This document shows positions 10,220-19,863 of a stretch of DNA of 64,000 nt, in pieces (positions within the stretch are counted from its first letter, which is position 1; each line of letters begins with the position of its first letter). Origin of the DNA: Ralstonia soli (lineage in GTDB: Bacteria > Pseudomonadota > Gammaproteobacteria > Burkholderiales > Burkholderiaceae). The stretch spans positions 434,001 through 498,000 of the forward strand of contig NZ_JAMXHT010000004.1 in assembly GCF_023955655.1 (NCBI RefSeq). The letters run 5' to 3'. Made by a program: the position numbers and the translations under genes. The notes below the pieces were generated by a model. The model ran no database searches and was not told the DNA's origin. It saw only the letters and a program-made list of their open reading frames with translations.

Positions 10220-11131
10220 TCAGGCTCCAGCCGCATTGGCGGCCAAGGTTTCAGGGGGGCGCTCGATGGCGTCATTACGATTGCCGCGTCGGCGCGTCCA
10301 GGCCTGCAGCAGGTTGATCACCAGCAGCAGCGTGAACGAGATCGCCAGCATGACAACGGCGATGGCGGTGGCACCTGCGTAATCGAACTGTTCGAGCTTG
10401 GAATAGATCATCAACGGCGTGATCTCGGACACCATCGGCATGTTGCCGGCGATGAAGATGACAGAGCCGTACTCGCCCGTGGCGCGTGCAAAGGCCAGCG
10501 CAAAGCCTGTCAGCAGCGCCGGCAGCAACGTCGGCAGGATCACGCGAGTAAAGGTCTGCCAACGCGTGGCGCCCAGGCTGGCGGCGGCTTCTTCCAATTC
10601 GCTCTCCAGGTCTTCGAGCACCGGCTGCACGGTGCGCACCACAAACGGCAGGCCGATGAACGTGAGCGCCACTACGATGCCCAGCGGGGTGAATGCCACC
10701 TTCAGCCCCAGCGGCTCCAGGCGCGAGCCGATCCAGCCATTCGGCGCATACAGCGCCGTGAGCGCGATGCCCGCCACGGCGGTCGGCAGCGCAAACGGCA
10801 GGTCGACCAGCGCGTCGATCAGCCGCTTGCCCGGAAAGCGATAGCGCACCAGCACCCACGCCACGATCAGCCCGAACACCAGATTGATCACTGCCGCAAT
10901 CAGCGACGCACCGAACGTCAGCTTGTACGACGCCACCACGCGCGGCGCCGTAACAGTGGCCCAGAACGCATCCCACGTCATCGTGAACGTCTTGAGGACG
11001 GTCGCCGACAGCGGGATCAGCACGATCAGCGCGAGGTACAACAGCGAAAAGCCCAACGCCAGCCCGAAACCGGGGAGCACGTTGGCCGGCTTGCGCCGCT
11101 TGGAAAGCGACAACGCAGAAGACAGGCTCAT
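10220..11131 (-). CDS. cysT: Sulfate ABC transporter permease CysT (CysU)
   Basis: 303 aa permease, heterodimer partner of CysW. It has six helices and the EAA motif ([17 protein letters not shown]) near residue 185. I prefer the ATG at 11131, whose product starts [10 protein letters not shown]; a GTG at 11161 is in frame but lacks a ribosome binding site. A 111-bp gap separates it from the hydrolase gene upstream, so cysTWA(-cysB) may have its own CysB-dependent promoter there. Confidence 0.94.
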   Translation of the reverse strand: MSLSSALSLSKRRKPANVLPGFGLALGFSLLYLALIVLIPLSATVLKTFTMTWDAFWATVTAPRVVASYKLTFGASLIAAVINLVFGLIVAWVLVRYRFPGKRLIDALVDLPFALPTAVAGIALTALYAPNGWIGSRLEPLGLKVAFTPLGIVVALTFIGLPFVVRTVQPVLEDLESELEEAAASLGATRWQTFTRVILPTLLPALLTGFALAFARATGEYGSVIFIAGNMPMVSEITPLMIYSKLEQFDYAGATAIAVVMLAISFTLLLVINLLQAWTRRRGNRNDAIERPPETLAANAAGA

Positions 11132-11242
11132 TTGCGCAACCAATAAAAAGGGCCGCAACACTGCGACCCATATGCAGATGAACCGATTGTGGCCAACTGT
11201 TCTTATGACGAAAACGAATATTTGCGCATGTGCATCATCGTT

Positions 11243-11926
11243 TTAGATATAAGGAGTGCTGGGTAAGACATCCCACTGGGCCTGCCAGTCTGCGCCGTCA
11301 CGGGTGGTGTCTTGTGCACTTGCCCGTCCGACAAGGCGGTCGAGCAGCGCCAGGCCACCGTCCCACTCACCGAGGTTGGAATCGGCGTTGATGTGGCCAG
11401 CCTGCCCTGCATCGACGAATTCGACACCCCAGCGCGCGCCCCAGTCGATGGCGTTGGCCTGGGGCATCCACGGGTCATTGCGGCTGGCGACAAGCACGGC
11501 CGGGAACGGCAACGCGCGCTGGGGCAGCAGATCACGCACGCCGAACTTGTCTGGATCGGCCGGCGCGACGAGCAACACCGCCGCCACGGCGTCCTTCGCT
11601 TCCTTGGCCTGGGCGGCCCAGTGCAGCGACGCCAGGCAGCCGAAGCTGTGCGCCACCAGAATCACACGGCGTTTGTTGCGAGACGGCGCATGCTCCGCGA
11701 GCGCAGCGCGCACCGTGTCGCCCACGCGGGCGGACCAGCGCGGCAGATCGGGCGTCGACCAGTCCACCTGCTCCACGCGGCGCCACGCCGGGAACCGATG
11801 CTCCCACCGTGTCTGCCAGTGGCCCGGGCCGCTGCCGTGCAAGCCGGGAACGGTCAGGAAGACGGTGTCCGCAGGCCAATGCCAGTCGTGGACGTCCGAT
11901 GCGGTTGCGACTGCGCTGCGTGCCAT
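11243..11926 (-). CDS. RBBP9/YdeN-family serine hydrolase
   Basis: 227 aa alpha/beta-hydrolase-fold protein. The visible catalytic triad is Ser in VAHSFGCLA (about residue 93), Asp in SRNDPWMP (about 150) and His in AGHIN (about 177). The N-terminal VPGLHGSGPGHWQTRWE is typical of the RBBP9/YdeN family, whose physiological substrates are mostly unknown. The gene starts 10 bp after the degenerate EAL gene and is probably the last gene of the ssu transcript. A link to sulfur metabolism is suggested only by position. Confidence 0.82.
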   Translation of the reverse strand: MARSAVATASDVHDWHWPADTVFLTVPGLHGSGPGHWQTRWEHRFPAWRRVEQVDWSTPDLPRWSARVGDTVRAALAEHAPSRNKRRVILVAHSFGCLASLHWAAQAKEAKDAVAAVLLVAPADPDKFGVRDLLPQRALPFPAVLVASRNDPWMPQANAIDWGARWGVEFVDAGQAGHINADSNLGEWDGGLALLDRLVGRASAQDTTRDGADWQAQWDVLPSTPYI

Positions 11927-11936
11927 GAGGTTGTGC

Positions 11937-12812
11937 TCATTCCGTAAGAGAAAAACCGGCGCACTGCTGCTGCACCAGCGGCGCCTGGGCCATCGGCACC
12001 ACGAGCGGCGCCTCCGTCTCAGGCTCCGGTTCCGCGCCCGGCAGGATGCTGCCCTGCACGTACGTGATGCCGGCAGCGCGGGCCAGTTCGAGGTCGGCTG
12101 GACGTTCGCAGCGGCGCAGCGCCAGCGTCACGCCCAGTTCGCGTGCCGATTCGGCCAGCGACACCAGTTGTCGCGCATGCCAGTCGCGCCGCGCGTCGAG
12201 CTTCAGATACGCCGGCCTGGCATGCACGAGCAGCGCGCCTGCTTCGGCCGGGTCCGAGGCCTGTACGGCCACCGCAAAACCGTTGCGCCGGTAGTTGTCC
12301 ACCACGAACAAAAGCAGCCCCAGGTCGTCATTGGCGGTGGACGGTACCTGGATGACGAACTGCTCGGGCGAGAGCCCCAGCGCCGTCACCGCACGGTGGA
12401 ACGCCTTGCCGTGGTCCGCCGCCACCGCTGCCAGCAGGCGGCCGTGCACATTGAGCACCAGCCGCCGCGCATCCGTGCGAACAAAGTAGTTGAGCGTATG
12501 CACCAGCCGGCACAGGCGATCGAGTTCCACGAGCGTGCTGTCGTCCGACGCCAGCGAGAACACCTTCCACGGGTTCAAGCCCAGATCGCCGTCGCGCGTC
12601 CAGGTGCGCATCAGCGCTTCGTGGCCGGCGGCGGCAAGCGAGCCATCGGCGCCAAGCTGCCAGACCGGCTCAAACAGGCTCGTGAGCGCACAGTGGAAGA
12701 ACTGGCCCTGCACGCGGCCGGCAGCATCACGCCACAACTGGCGATCCGGCGTGGGCGCGCTCGGCAGGGTGCCGAGAAATTGTGCGAGTGCGGTGGTGTG
12801 CATGAGACTCAT
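11937..12812 (-). CDS. Degenerate EAL-domain protein in the sulfur operon
   Basis: 291 aa, cytoplasmic, with no sensory or GGDEF domain. EAL-phosphodiesterase landmarks can be followed, but several are changed. GHEALMR keeps E-A-L (about residue 64), and the N of the VNVS-type motif is kept (LNVHG). The metal-binding E of the IEITE motif appears as Q-V-P (FVIQVPS), the DDFGTG loop is replaced (QASDPAEAG), KLD is kept (YLKLDAR), and the Q-G near the C-terminus remains (YVQGSILPGAEP). It is therefore probably not an active c-di-GMP phosphodiesterase and may bind c-di-GMP or a protein. It lies between ssuF (40 bp) and the hydrolase gene (10 bp). Confidence 0.8.
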   Translation of the reverse strand: MSLMHTTALAQFLGTLPSAPTPDRQLWRDAAGRVQGQFFHCALTSLFEPVWQLGADGSLAAAGHEALMRTWTRDGDLGLNPWKVFSLASDDSTLVELDRLCRLVHTLNYFVRTDARRLVLNVHGRLLAAVAADHGKAFHRAVTALGLSPEQFVIQVPSTANDDLGLLLFVVDNYRRNGFAVAVQASDPAEAGALLVHARPAYLKLDARRDWHARQLVSLAESARELGVTLALRRCERPADLELARAAGITYVQGSILPGAEPEPETEAPLVVPMAQAPLVQQQCAGFSLTE

Positions 12813-12852
12813 CGGGATGGGCTCCTAAAGAAAGTCGCCTCCGTCTCCCCCG

Positions 12853-13068
12853 TCATAGCTTGGCGATCGACACTTCCGTCGCCTTCACCAGCGCCACCAC
12901 TTCACTGCCGATCTTCAGGCCCAGGCTATCCACCGAGCGCGTGGTGATGACCGAGGTAACGATGCCGGCCGGGGTCTCCACGTCGATCTCCGAGAGCACA
13001 TCGCCCCGGATGATTTCCTTGATCTGCCCGCGAAACTGGTTGCGTACGTTAATCGCTTGAATGCTCAT
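12853..13068 (-). CDS. ssuF: Molybdopterin-binding (Mop/TOBE) protein SsuF
   Basis: 71 aa, a single TOBE/Mop domain (MSIQAINVRNQFRGQIKEI...VKATEVSIAKL) of the type that binds oxyanions such as molybdate. In Pseudomonas putida the sulfonate operon ssuEADCBF ends with a gene for such a small Mop-like protein, SsuF, needed for growth on some sulfonates. Size, domain and position (83 bp after ssuB) match. Its biochemical role is unresolved. Confidence 0.85.
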   Translation of the reverse strand: MSIQAINVRNQFRGQIKEIIRGDVLSEIDVETPAGIVTSVITTRSVDSLGLKIGSEVVALVKATEVSIAKL

Positions 13069-13151
13069 GATGTTCCTTCGTAGTAGATGACAACGGTCTG
13101 ATGTTCAATCCGCGGCCGGTGAATGTTTTCGGGAGACAGGTTTGCCGCGCC

Positions 13152-13991
13152 TTACACGGCCCAGCGCACCGCCGTGGCCGCTACCTCAAAGGGTGACGTC
13201 CACGCCGTGTGCGAGCGCACATCGGTCACTTCGTTCGGATCGACCTTGCGCTGCATCACGCGGTTGAGAATTGCTTCTTCCAACCGCGCAAACGCTGGCG
13301 AACCCCGGTGGCGCGGGCGCGGCAGGTCGATGCGTTCATCCAGCGCGATACGGCCGTCTTCGATCAGCACCACGCGGTCGGCCAGCGCCACCGCCTCGGC
13401 CACGTCGTGCGTCACCAGCACGGCGGTAAAGCCCAGGCGCTGCCACAGGCCTTCGATCAGGTTCTGCATGTCGATGCGGGTGAGCGCATCGAGTGCGCCC
13501 AGCGGCTCGTCGAGCAGCAGCAGGCGCGGTTGATGCACCAGCGCACGCGCCAATGCAACACGCTGGCGCTGCCCGCCCGACAAGCGTGCCGGCCATTCGC
13601 CCGCGCGTTCGGCCAGGCCCACTTGCGCAAGCACTTCGGCCGCCTGTGCGCGCTGCGTCTTCGGCAGCCCGAGCGCGACGTTGTCGAGCACCTTCTTCCA
13701 CGGCAGCAGGCGGGCGTCCTGGAACATCACGCGGGCATCGTCGTGCAGGCCGCCTTCGGTTTCGCCGTCGCGGCGCAAGTGACCCTCGTCGACGCCTTCC
13801 AGCCCGGCAATCAACCTCAGCAGCGTGCTCTTGCCGCAGCCGCTGCGCCCCACGATGACGACAAACTCGCCCGGCGTGATATCCAGGTCGATGCCATGCA
13901 GCACCTCACGATCGCCATAGCGTTTGATGACGTGTTCGATGTGCAAGGCGGTGCCGGCCAGCGCGGCGTGTTCGGTAGCGTTGCTCTGCAT
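13152..13991 (-). CDS. ssuB: Aliphatic sulfonate ABC transporter ATP-binding protein
   Basis: 279 aa ATPase with Walker A (GRSGCGKST, about residue 48), signature LSGGQRQR (about 140), Walker B ([13 protein letters not shown]) and an H-loop (VTHDVAEA). It belongs to the nitrate/sulfonate/taurine subfamily. It pairs with the SsuC permease encoded 9 bp upstream and with the SsuA receptors to import alkanesulfonates. The N-terminus ([14 protein letters not shown]) is a short hydrophilic extension. Confidence 0.95.
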   Translation of the reverse strand: MQSNATEHAALAGTALHIEHVIKRYGDREVLHGIDLDITPGEFVVIVGRSGCGKSTLLRLIAGLEGVDEGHLRRDGETEGGLHDDARVMFQDARLLPWKKVLDNVALGLPKTQRAQAAEVLAQVGLAERAGEWPARLSGGQRQRVALARALVHQPRLLLLDEPLGALDALTRIDMQNLIEGLWQRLGFTAVLVTHDVAEAVALADRVVLIEDGRIALDERIDLPRPRHRGSPAFARLEEAILNRVMQRKVDPNEVTDVRSHTAWTSPFEVAATAVRWAV

Positions 13992-14000
13992 GATTCCTCC

Positions 14001-14825
14001 TCAGGCGGCCGCTTGGTAACCGGGGTGCCAGCGCAGCCAGAAGCGCTCCAAGGCACGTGAGAGCAGATCTGCCAGCTTGCCCAGCAGCGCGTACAGCAGG
14101 ATGCCCAGCAGCACCACATCGGTCTGCAGGAACTCGCGTGCGTTCATCGTCATGTAGCCAATGCCGGCTTGCGCGGAGACCGTCTCCGCCACGATCAGCG
14201 TCACCCACATCAGCCCGAGCGAGAACCGCACGCCCACCAGGATCTGCGGCAGCGCGCCGGGCAGGATCACCTCGCGATACAGCTGCGCACGCGACAGGCC
14301 GTAGCTGCGCGCCATCTCCACCAGCGCCGGGTCCACCGAGCGGATGCCGTGATACGTGTTCAGGTAGATCGGGAAGAACACGCCCAGCGACACCAGAAAC
14401 AGCTTGGCCGATTCATCAATGCCAAACCACAGGATCACGAGCGGAATCAGCGCCAGCACGGGGATGTTGCGCACCATCTGCAAGGTAGTGTCGAGCAGCG
14501 TCTCGGCCGTGCGGAAGGTGCCGGTCAGCAGCCCCAGCGCCAGCCCCAGCGAGCCGCCGATCGCAAAGCCCAGCAACGCGCGCCACGTGCTCACGGCCAC
14601 GTGCGTCCACAGCTCGCCTGAACGCGCCAGGGCGATGGCGGATTTCGCCACGTCCAGCGGTGCCGGCAGGATGCGGTTCGACAGCCAGCCCCATTGCGCC
14701 GATGCCTGCCACAGCACCAGCAGCACGAGCGGCACGATCCACGGCACCAGCCGTTGCCGGGCGGTGCGCAGGAACGCGTTCGCGTTCGCGTTCGCGTTCG
14801 CTTTCGGTTTCGATGCGGATGCCAT
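14001..14825 (-). CDS. ssuC: Aliphatic sulfonate ABC transporter permease
   Basis: 274 aa, six hydrophobic helices, with the EAA-type loop (LVEMARSYGLSRAQLYREVI) near residue 170. It forms the membrane channel of the Ssu importer. The cytoplasmic N-terminus has a low-complexity KANANANANA stretch encoded by four tandem GCGAAC hexamers (14778-14801), which could vary in copy number without breaking the frame. Confidence 0.94.
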   Translation of the reverse strand: MASASKPKANANANANAFLRTARQRLVPWIVPLVLLVLWQASAQWGWLSNRILPAPLDVAKSAIALARSGELWTHVAVSTWRALLGFAIGGSLGLALGLLTGTFRTAETLLDTTLQMVRNIPVLALIPLVILWFGIDESAKLFLVSLGVFFPIYLNTYHGIRSVDPALVEMARSYGLSRAQLYREVILPGALPQILVGVRFSLGLMWVTLIVAETVSAQAGIGYMTMNAREFLQTDVVLLGILLYALLGKLADLLSRALERFWLRWHPGYQAAA

Positions 14826-14843
14826 TGCCCTGCTCCTTCGATA

Positions 14844-16007
14844 TCAGCTTGCCGCCACACGCGGCACGATGCCGGTGGCGATCACTTCACCAAACGGCCC
14901 GTTGAGCACGTTGCCGGGCAACTTGTCCCGCACCGAGCGCGGCAGCAGCGGGAACACCAGCTCGGCAAAGCGGTACGCCTCTTCCAGGTGCGGATAGCCG
15001 GAAAGCACGAACGTATCAATGCCCAGATCGGCGTATTCCTTCATGCGTGCAGCCACGGTTTGCGGGTCACCCACCAGCGCCGTGCCGGCACCGCCGCGCA
15101 CCAGGCCCACGCCGGCCCACAGGTTCGGGCTGATTTCCAGATCGGCGCGGGTGCGTTTGACGCCGTTGGCGTGCAGCGCCGCCATGCGCTGCTGGCCGGC
15201 CGAATCCATCTTGCGGAACGCCTCTTGCGCGCGGGCAACGGTGTCGTCGTCGAGCTTGCTGATGAGCTTGTCCGCGGCGGCCCACGCTTCGTCTTCCGTC
15301 TCGCGCACGATCACGTGCAGGCGGATACCGAACTTGACCGTGCGCCCGTGCTTGGCAGCACGCTTGCGCACGTCGGCAACCTTCTCGGCCACGGCTGCAG
15401 GCGGCTCGCCCCACGTGAGGTACGTATCGACCTGCTCGGCAGCGAGTTCATGCGCCGCTTCGGACGACCCGCCGAAATACACCGGCGGATACGGCTTCTG
15501 CACCGGCGGGTACAGCACCTTCGCACCCTTCACGCTGAGGTGCTTGCCGGTGTAATCGAGCGCGGCACCTTCGTGGCTGGCGGCCAGCGTTTCGCGCCAG
15601 ATGCGGATGAATTCTTCCGATGCCTCATAGCGCTGCGCATGGTCGAGGAACAGGCCATCGCCTGCCAGCTCGCCCGGATCGCCGCCCGTGACGAGGTTCA
15701 CCAGCAAGCGCCCGTTGGAGAGGCGGTCGTACGTGGCAGCCATGCGCGCGGCCAGCGTCGGCGCCATCAGGCCCGGGCGCACCGCCACCAGAAAGCGCAG
15801 GCGCTTCGTCGCGGGAATCAGGCTCGCCGCCACGATCCATGGGTCTTCGCACGAGCGGCCGGTGGGGATCAGCACACCCTCGTAGCCGAGCGTATCGGCG
15901 GCCACGGCCACCTGCTGCAGATAGGTGTGATCGACCTGGCGTGCGCCCTCGGCGGTGCCGAGGTAGCGACTGTCGCCGTGGGTCGGGATGAACCAGAAGA
16001 CTTGCAT
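14844..16007 (-). CDS. ssuD: FMNH2-dependent alkanesulfonate monooxygenase
   Basis: 387 aa, the expected length of SsuD. It is a bacterial-luciferase-like TIM barrel starting [17 protein letters not shown]. The product splits C1-C14 alkanesulfonates to sulfite and the aldehyde with O2 and reduced FMN. Visible family features are the ISSUD substrate-loop region (GRSCEDPWI), PGLMAP and the C-terminal [17 protein letters not shown]. Reduced FMN would come from SsuE, encoded three genes upstream. It lies 18 bp upstream of ssuC. Confidence 0.97.
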   Translation of the reverse strand: MQVFWFIPTHGDSRYLGTAEGARQVDHTYLQQVAVAADTLGYEGVLIPTGRSCEDPWIVAASLIPATKRLRFLVAVRPGLMAPTLAARMAATYDRLSNGRLLVNLVTGGDPGELAGDGLFLDHAQRYEASEEFIRIWRETLAASHEGAALDYTGKHLSVKGAKVLYPPVQKPYPPVYFGGSSEAAHELAAEQVDTYLTWGEPPAAVAEKVADVRKRAAKHGRTVKFGIRLHVIVRETEDEAWAAADKLISKLDDDTVARAQEAFRKMDSAGQQRMAALHANGVKRTRADLEISPNLWAGVGLVRGGAGTALVGDPQTVAARMKEYADLGIDTFVLSGYPHLEEAYRFAELVFPLLPRSVRDKLPGNVLNGPFGEVIATGIVPRVAAS

Positions 16008-16037
16008 GACAGCTCCTTGGATTGTGTTTTTCTCAGG

Positions 16038-17063
16038 TCAACTCACGCGGGCAATCGCCAGCTGCGCCGGGGTCGGATGCCAGACCAGTTCGATCGGCTT
16101 GACCGCGCGCGGAATCAGCCCCAGCCCGTGGAACGCATCGGCCACGCGCTGCTGCTCGGCAATCGCTTCGGGCGTGACCGGCCGCACCGGAGACTGCGGC
16201 CGCCGCGACAGAAACAGATGCACCGTCGCCAGCGACAGGCCAGAGAAATCGGCAATGCGTTGCGCGGCTTCCTTGCGGTTCTCCTGCACGAGCCGGTCTG
16301 CGCGCGAGAGCTCGGCAAAGATCGCGGCGATGGTGTCGCCGTGCTTCTCTACGAAAGCAGTCGGCGCAAAGTAGAACGAGTTGTTGGACGACAGCGTGCG
16401 GCCTGTCGCCAGCACGCGCGGCTTGATGGCCAGTTCCGTGGCGGCGTAGTAAGGGTCCCAGATGCCCCACGCGTCAACGGCGCCGCGCTCGAAGGCCGCA
16501 CGTGCATCGGCGGGCGTGAGGTACACGGGCTGGATGTCGGCAAAGGTGAGGCCGCCCTTCTGCAGGCCACGCACGATCAGGAAATGCGCGCTCGATCCCT
16601 TCTGCAGCGCGACGCGCTTGCCCTTCAGGTCCGCCAACGTCCGCAGCGACGAATCCTGCTGCACGAGGATCGCCGAGCTGTCCGGCTTGGGCGGCTCCAC
16701 GCCCACATAGCGCAAGTCCTTGCCGGCGGCCTGTGCGAACACGGGGGGCGTGTCGCCGGTCAACGCCAGGTCCAGGCTGCCGGCAGACAGCGCTTCCAGC
16801 TGCTGTGGCCCAGCCGGAAACTCCAGCCAGCTGATCTTCGTGCCCGGAAAGCGCTGTTCCAGCGCGCGGTTTTCCTTGACGATGACGAGGTTCACCGCGC
16901 TCTTCTGAAAACCGATGCGCAGTTGCGGGGGCGGCGTGATCTTCGGCAGGTTGGCCGGCGCGCCGGTGGCATTGGCAGCGTGCGCCATGGTCCCAAGCGT
17001 TGCCAGCGACGCACCGGCCACCGATGCGCTCAACAGGCGCCGACGTTGGATATCAATGGCCAT
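16038..17063 (-). CDS. ssuA: Sulfonate ABC transporter substrate-binding protein (copy nearer ssuD)
   Basis: 341 aa periplasmic receptor. It has a Tat-like signal peptide: RRRLLSASVAG followed by a hydrophobic stretch and an AHA-A cleavage site near residue 30. The mature part has the SsuA/taurine fold with RIGFQKS, EFPAGPQQLEAL, GDTPPVFAQAAG and PVYLTPADARAAFERGAVDAWGIWDPY. It is only 5 bp downstream of a second ssuA-like gene, with which it shares motif order but clearly differs in sequence, so the pair arose by an old duplication. The two probably bind different sulfonates. Confidence 0.93.
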   Translation of the reverse strand: MAIDIQRRRLLSASVAGASLATLGTMAHAANATGAPANLPKITPPPQLRIGFQKSAVNLVIVKENRALEQRFPGTKISWLEFPAGPQQLEALSAGSLDLALTGDTPPVFAQAAGKDLRYVGVEPPKPDSSAILVQQDSSLRTLADLKGKRVALQKGSSAHFLIVRGLQKGGLTFADIQPVYLTPADARAAFERGAVDAWGIWDPYYAATELAIKPRVLATGRTLSSNNSFYFAPTAFVEKHGDTIAAIFAELSRADRLVQENRKEAAQRIADFSGLSLATVHLFLSRRPQSPVRPVTPEAIAEQQRVADAFHGLGLIPRAVKPIELVWHPTPAQLAIARVS

Positions 17064-17068
17064 GACGA

Positions 17069-18085
17069 TCAGCGAGCCGCTTGTTGCGTGGCGGATTGCG
17101 CGCCGGGTTGCCAGGCGGAATCCGCCACCTTCACCGGCCGCGGGATCAGCTTGAGCGTATGGAACGTGTCGGCAATGCGCTGCTGATCGGCCAATGCCTC
17201 AGGCCCCACCGGCTGGATGCCGTAAGCGATGCGCGACACCGAGCGCGCCACCACGGCCGGCTCCAGGCCGAGCTGCGGGCCGAGGATGGTGGTCACGTCC
17301 TTCGGGTTGGCAGCGGCCCACGTGTCGGTCTTCTTCAGCTCATCCAGCACGATGTTCAGCACATCGGGCCGCGCACCCGCATAGCCCTTCGAGGCCAGGA
17401 AGTACTGCGAGTTGTTGACCACGCCCGTGCCGTCGGCCAGCACGCGCGCCCCGAGTTGATGCTCTGCCGCGGCAAAGAACGGGTCCCAGATGGCCCACGC
17501 ATCGATGGCGCCGCGCTCGAAGGCGGCACGCGCATCGGCAGGCGTCAGGTAGACGGGCTGGATGTCGCTGTAGGGCACGTTGGCCTTTTCCAGCAGCTTG
17601 ACCAGCAGGTAATGCACGTTCGAGCCCTTGTTGAAGGCAACGCGCTTGCCCTTCAGGTCGGCCACGCTCTTGAGCGGCGAGCCCTTCGGCACGATGATCG
17701 CCTCGCCCGCCGGCGCGGGTGGCTGGTTGCCAACGTAGACGAGATTTGCACCGGCAGCCAGCGCGAAGATCGGCGGGGCTTCACCCGTGGTGCCGAAATC
17801 GATGGCGCCCACGTTCAGGCCCTCCAGCAACTGCGGGCCGGCGGGGAACTCCGTCCACTTCACCTCGATACCTTGCGCAGCGAGGCGCTTTTCCAGCGTG
17901 CCGCGTGCCTTGAGCACCGTCAGCGTGCCGTACTTCTGGTAGCCGATGCGGAGCTGCTTGGCGGCAGTGGGCGGCGGTGCATCGCTGTTGGCAAACGCGG
18001 CGGATGTGCCAAGCGTGGCGAGCAACGCGGCGAGGGTCACGGAAACGCGGGTCAAAGTCCTGCGCAGGGGCGAATGGTTTTTCAT
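17069..18085 (-). CDS. ssuA: Sulfonate ABC transporter substrate-binding protein (copy nearer ssuE)
   Basis: 338 aa from the ATG at 18085, whose product begins with a Sec signal peptide (basic MKNHSPLRRTL, hydrophobic core, cleavage after AFA near residue 32). Family motifs are RIGYQKYG, EFPAGPQLLEGLN, TTGEAPPIFALAAG and PVYLTPADARAAFERGAIDAWAIWDPF. It looks closest to canonical SsuA. A longer reading to 18148 would bury the signal peptide. It lies between ssuE and the second ssuA; it uses a Sec-type signal while its neighbour looks Tat-like. Confidence 0.94.
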   Translation of the reverse strand: MKNHSPLRRTLTRVSVTLAALLATLGTSAAFANSDAPPPTAAKQLRIGYQKYGTLTVLKARGTLEKRLAAQGIEVKWTEFPAGPQLLEGLNVGAIDFGTTGEAPPIFALAAGANLVYVGNQPPAPAGEAIIVPKGSPLKSVADLKGKRVAFNKGSNVHYLLVKLLEKANVPYSDIQPVYLTPADARAAFERGAIDAWAIWDPFFAAAEHQLGARVLADGTGVVNNSQYFLASKGYAGARPDVLNIVLDELKKTDTWAAANPKDVTTILGPQLGLEPAVVARSVSRIAYGIQPVGPEALADQQRIADTFHTLKLIPRPVKVADSAWQPGAQSATQQAAR

Positions 18086-18201
18086 GGCAAGTTCAGTCAA
18101 TGCGGTATGTAAGGGCGGCACGATCCGCGCGCAGGCGCTGCGCGGCATGACAACAACGGAAAAGCGTTGGGCTGCGGGTGTAAGGCGGTGCGTTCAGCGC
18201 A

Positions 18202-18825
18202 TCACGCCAGACATCGCATTCGCTGGGCGTCGGCCGCCTGGAACGTGGCGCGCACGGCGCTGCGGCTGGAGACGATCACCTGCGCGACGGTCGGGTGCCG
18301 TGCCAGCGCCAGGGCCTGGTGCACGCGCTCCACGCCATCGTCGAGGCGCTGCTGCAGCGCTGGATCGACCACCACGCCGTCGTCGGCCACAACAATCTGC
18401 GAGTCGACCGCAAAGATGCCCGGCAGGATCGAGCGCGCAGCCAGTGCCGTCAGCACCGGGCGCAGCGCGTAATCGATCGCCAGCGTATGGGCGAGGCTGC
18501 CGCCGGTGGCGATCGGCAGCACGACCTTGTCGCGCAGCCCGCTCTGCGGCAGCAGATCGAGAAACGTTTTGAGCAGGCCGCTATAGGCCGCCTTGTAGAC
18601 CGGCGTGGCCAGGATCACCACACCCGCCGCTTCCACCCGCGCCACCGCATCGGCGATGGCCGGGTCGGACACCTGCGCGCCCAGCAGCGCATCAGCCGGC
18701 AGGCTGCGCAGGTCCAGGTGGTCCGCAGTCTCACCGGCACGCTGGAGCTGTGCACGCACGTGGCCCAGCAAGCGCGCAGACCGCGATTGCGCCGAAGGAC
18801 TGCCGGAGATGGTGAGGATGCTCAT
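18202..18825 (-). CDS. ssuE: NAD(P)H-dependent FMN reductase SsuE
   Basis: 207 aa flavodoxin-fold reductase (MSILTISGSPSAQSRSARLL, flavin-phosphate loop GSPSxxSR). It supplies FMNH2 to SsuD. The flavin-binding PVYKAAYSGLLKTFLDLLPQ (about residues 75-94) carries the inserted Tyr of SsuE/MsuE-type reductases. It is 30 bp downstream of sbp and first in the ssuE-A-A-D-C-B-F order. Confidence 0.94.
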   Translation of the reverse strand: MSILTISGSPSAQSRSARLLGHVRAQLQRAGETADHLDLRSLPADALLGAQVSDPAIADAVARVEAAGVVILATPVYKAAYSGLLKTFLDLLPQSGLRDKVVLPIATGGSLAHTLAIDYALRPVLTALAARSILPGIFAVDSQIVVADDGVVVDPALQQRLDDGVERVHQALALARHPTVAQVIVSSRSAVRATFQAADAQRMRCLA

Positions 18826-18855
18826 GATGCGGACACACCTGTCGGTTGCGTGGGC

Positions 18856-19863
18856 TTACTTGCCCGGTTGATAGAGCTGATCAAACTGGCCGCCATCGGC
18901 AAAGTGCGTCTTCTGCGCCTTCTGCCAGCCGCCGAACGTGTCGTCGATGGTCACCAGCTTCACTTTCGGGAATTCGCTCTCGTGCTTCTTGGCCACCGCC
19001 GGGTCGGTCGGGCGATAGAAGTTCTTCGCGCCAATCTCCTGGCCTTGCGGCGTGTACAGGAACTTGAGGTACGCCTCGGCCGCCTTGCGCGTGCCCTTCT
19101 TGTCGGCCACCTTGTCCACCACCGCCACCGGCGGCTCGGCGAGGATGGAGATCGACGGCACCACCACGTCAAACTTGTCCTTGCCCTCCACGCGCGCAGC
19201 CAGCAGCGCCTCGTCTTCCCATGCGATCAGCACGTCGCCGATGCCGCGCTCGGTGAAGGTGGTCGTTGCACCGCGCGCGCCCGAATCAAGCACCGGCACG
19301 TTCTTGTAGAGCTTCTGCACAAAATCCTTGGCCGTCGCCTCCGAGCCGCCCGGCTGCTTGAGCGCATACGCCCACGCGGCCAGGTAGTTCCAGCGCGCGC
19401 CGCCCGACGTCTTCGGGTTGGGAGTGATCACGGCAATGCCCGGCTTGACGAGGTCGTTCCAGTCCTTGATGCCCTTCGGGTTGCCCTTGCGCACCAGGAA
19501 CACGATGGTGGACGTGTACGGCGAGGCGTTGTGCGGCAGGCGCTTCTGCCAGTCCTTGCCCGTGAGGCCCTTGTCGGCAATGGCGTCGATGTCGTAGCCG
19601 AGGGCCAGCGTCACCACATCGGCGTCCAGCCCGTCGATGACGGAGCGGGCCTGCTTGCCCGAACCGCCATGCGAGGCGCGCAGGGTGATGTCTTCGCCCG
19701 TCTGCGCCTTCCACTGCTTGGCGAATTCGGTGTTGATCTCTTTGTACAGCTCGCGCGTCGGGTCATACGACACGTTCAGCAGCGTCGTTGCCGCGTGCGC
19801 ACCGACGGTTCCCCCCGCCACGATGGCAGCCGCGATGGTGTTGAACACAAACTTGCGAATCAT
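18856..19863 (-). CDS. sbp: Periplasmic sulfate-binding protein
   Basis: 335 aa. A Sec signal peptide ([22 protein letters not shown] site at about residue 25) precedes the sulfate/thiosulfate receptor fold: [13 protein letters not shown], the SHGGSGKQ anion loop, [34 protein letters not shown] and [13 protein letters not shown]. It delivers sulfate to CysTWA. It heads the block, upstream of ssuE, instead of adjoining cysT. That places sulfate receptor expression with the sulfonate genes. Confidence 0.96.
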   Translation of the reverse strand: MIRKFVFNTIAAAIVAGGTVGAHAATTLLNVSYDPTRELYKEINTEFAKQWKAQTGEDITLRASHGGSGKQARSVIDGLDADVVTLALGYDIDAIADKGLTGKDWQKRLPHNASPYTSTIVFLVRKGNPKGIKDWNDLVKPGIAVITPNPKTSGGARWNYLAAWAYALKQPGGSEATAKDFVQKLYKNVPVLDSGARGATTTFTERGIGDVLIAWEDEALLAARVEGKDKFDVVVPSISILAEPPVAVVDKVADKKGTRKAAEAYLKFLYTPQGQEIGAKNFYRPTDPAVAKKHESEFPKVKLVTIDDTFGGWQKAQKTHFADGGQFDQLYQPGK

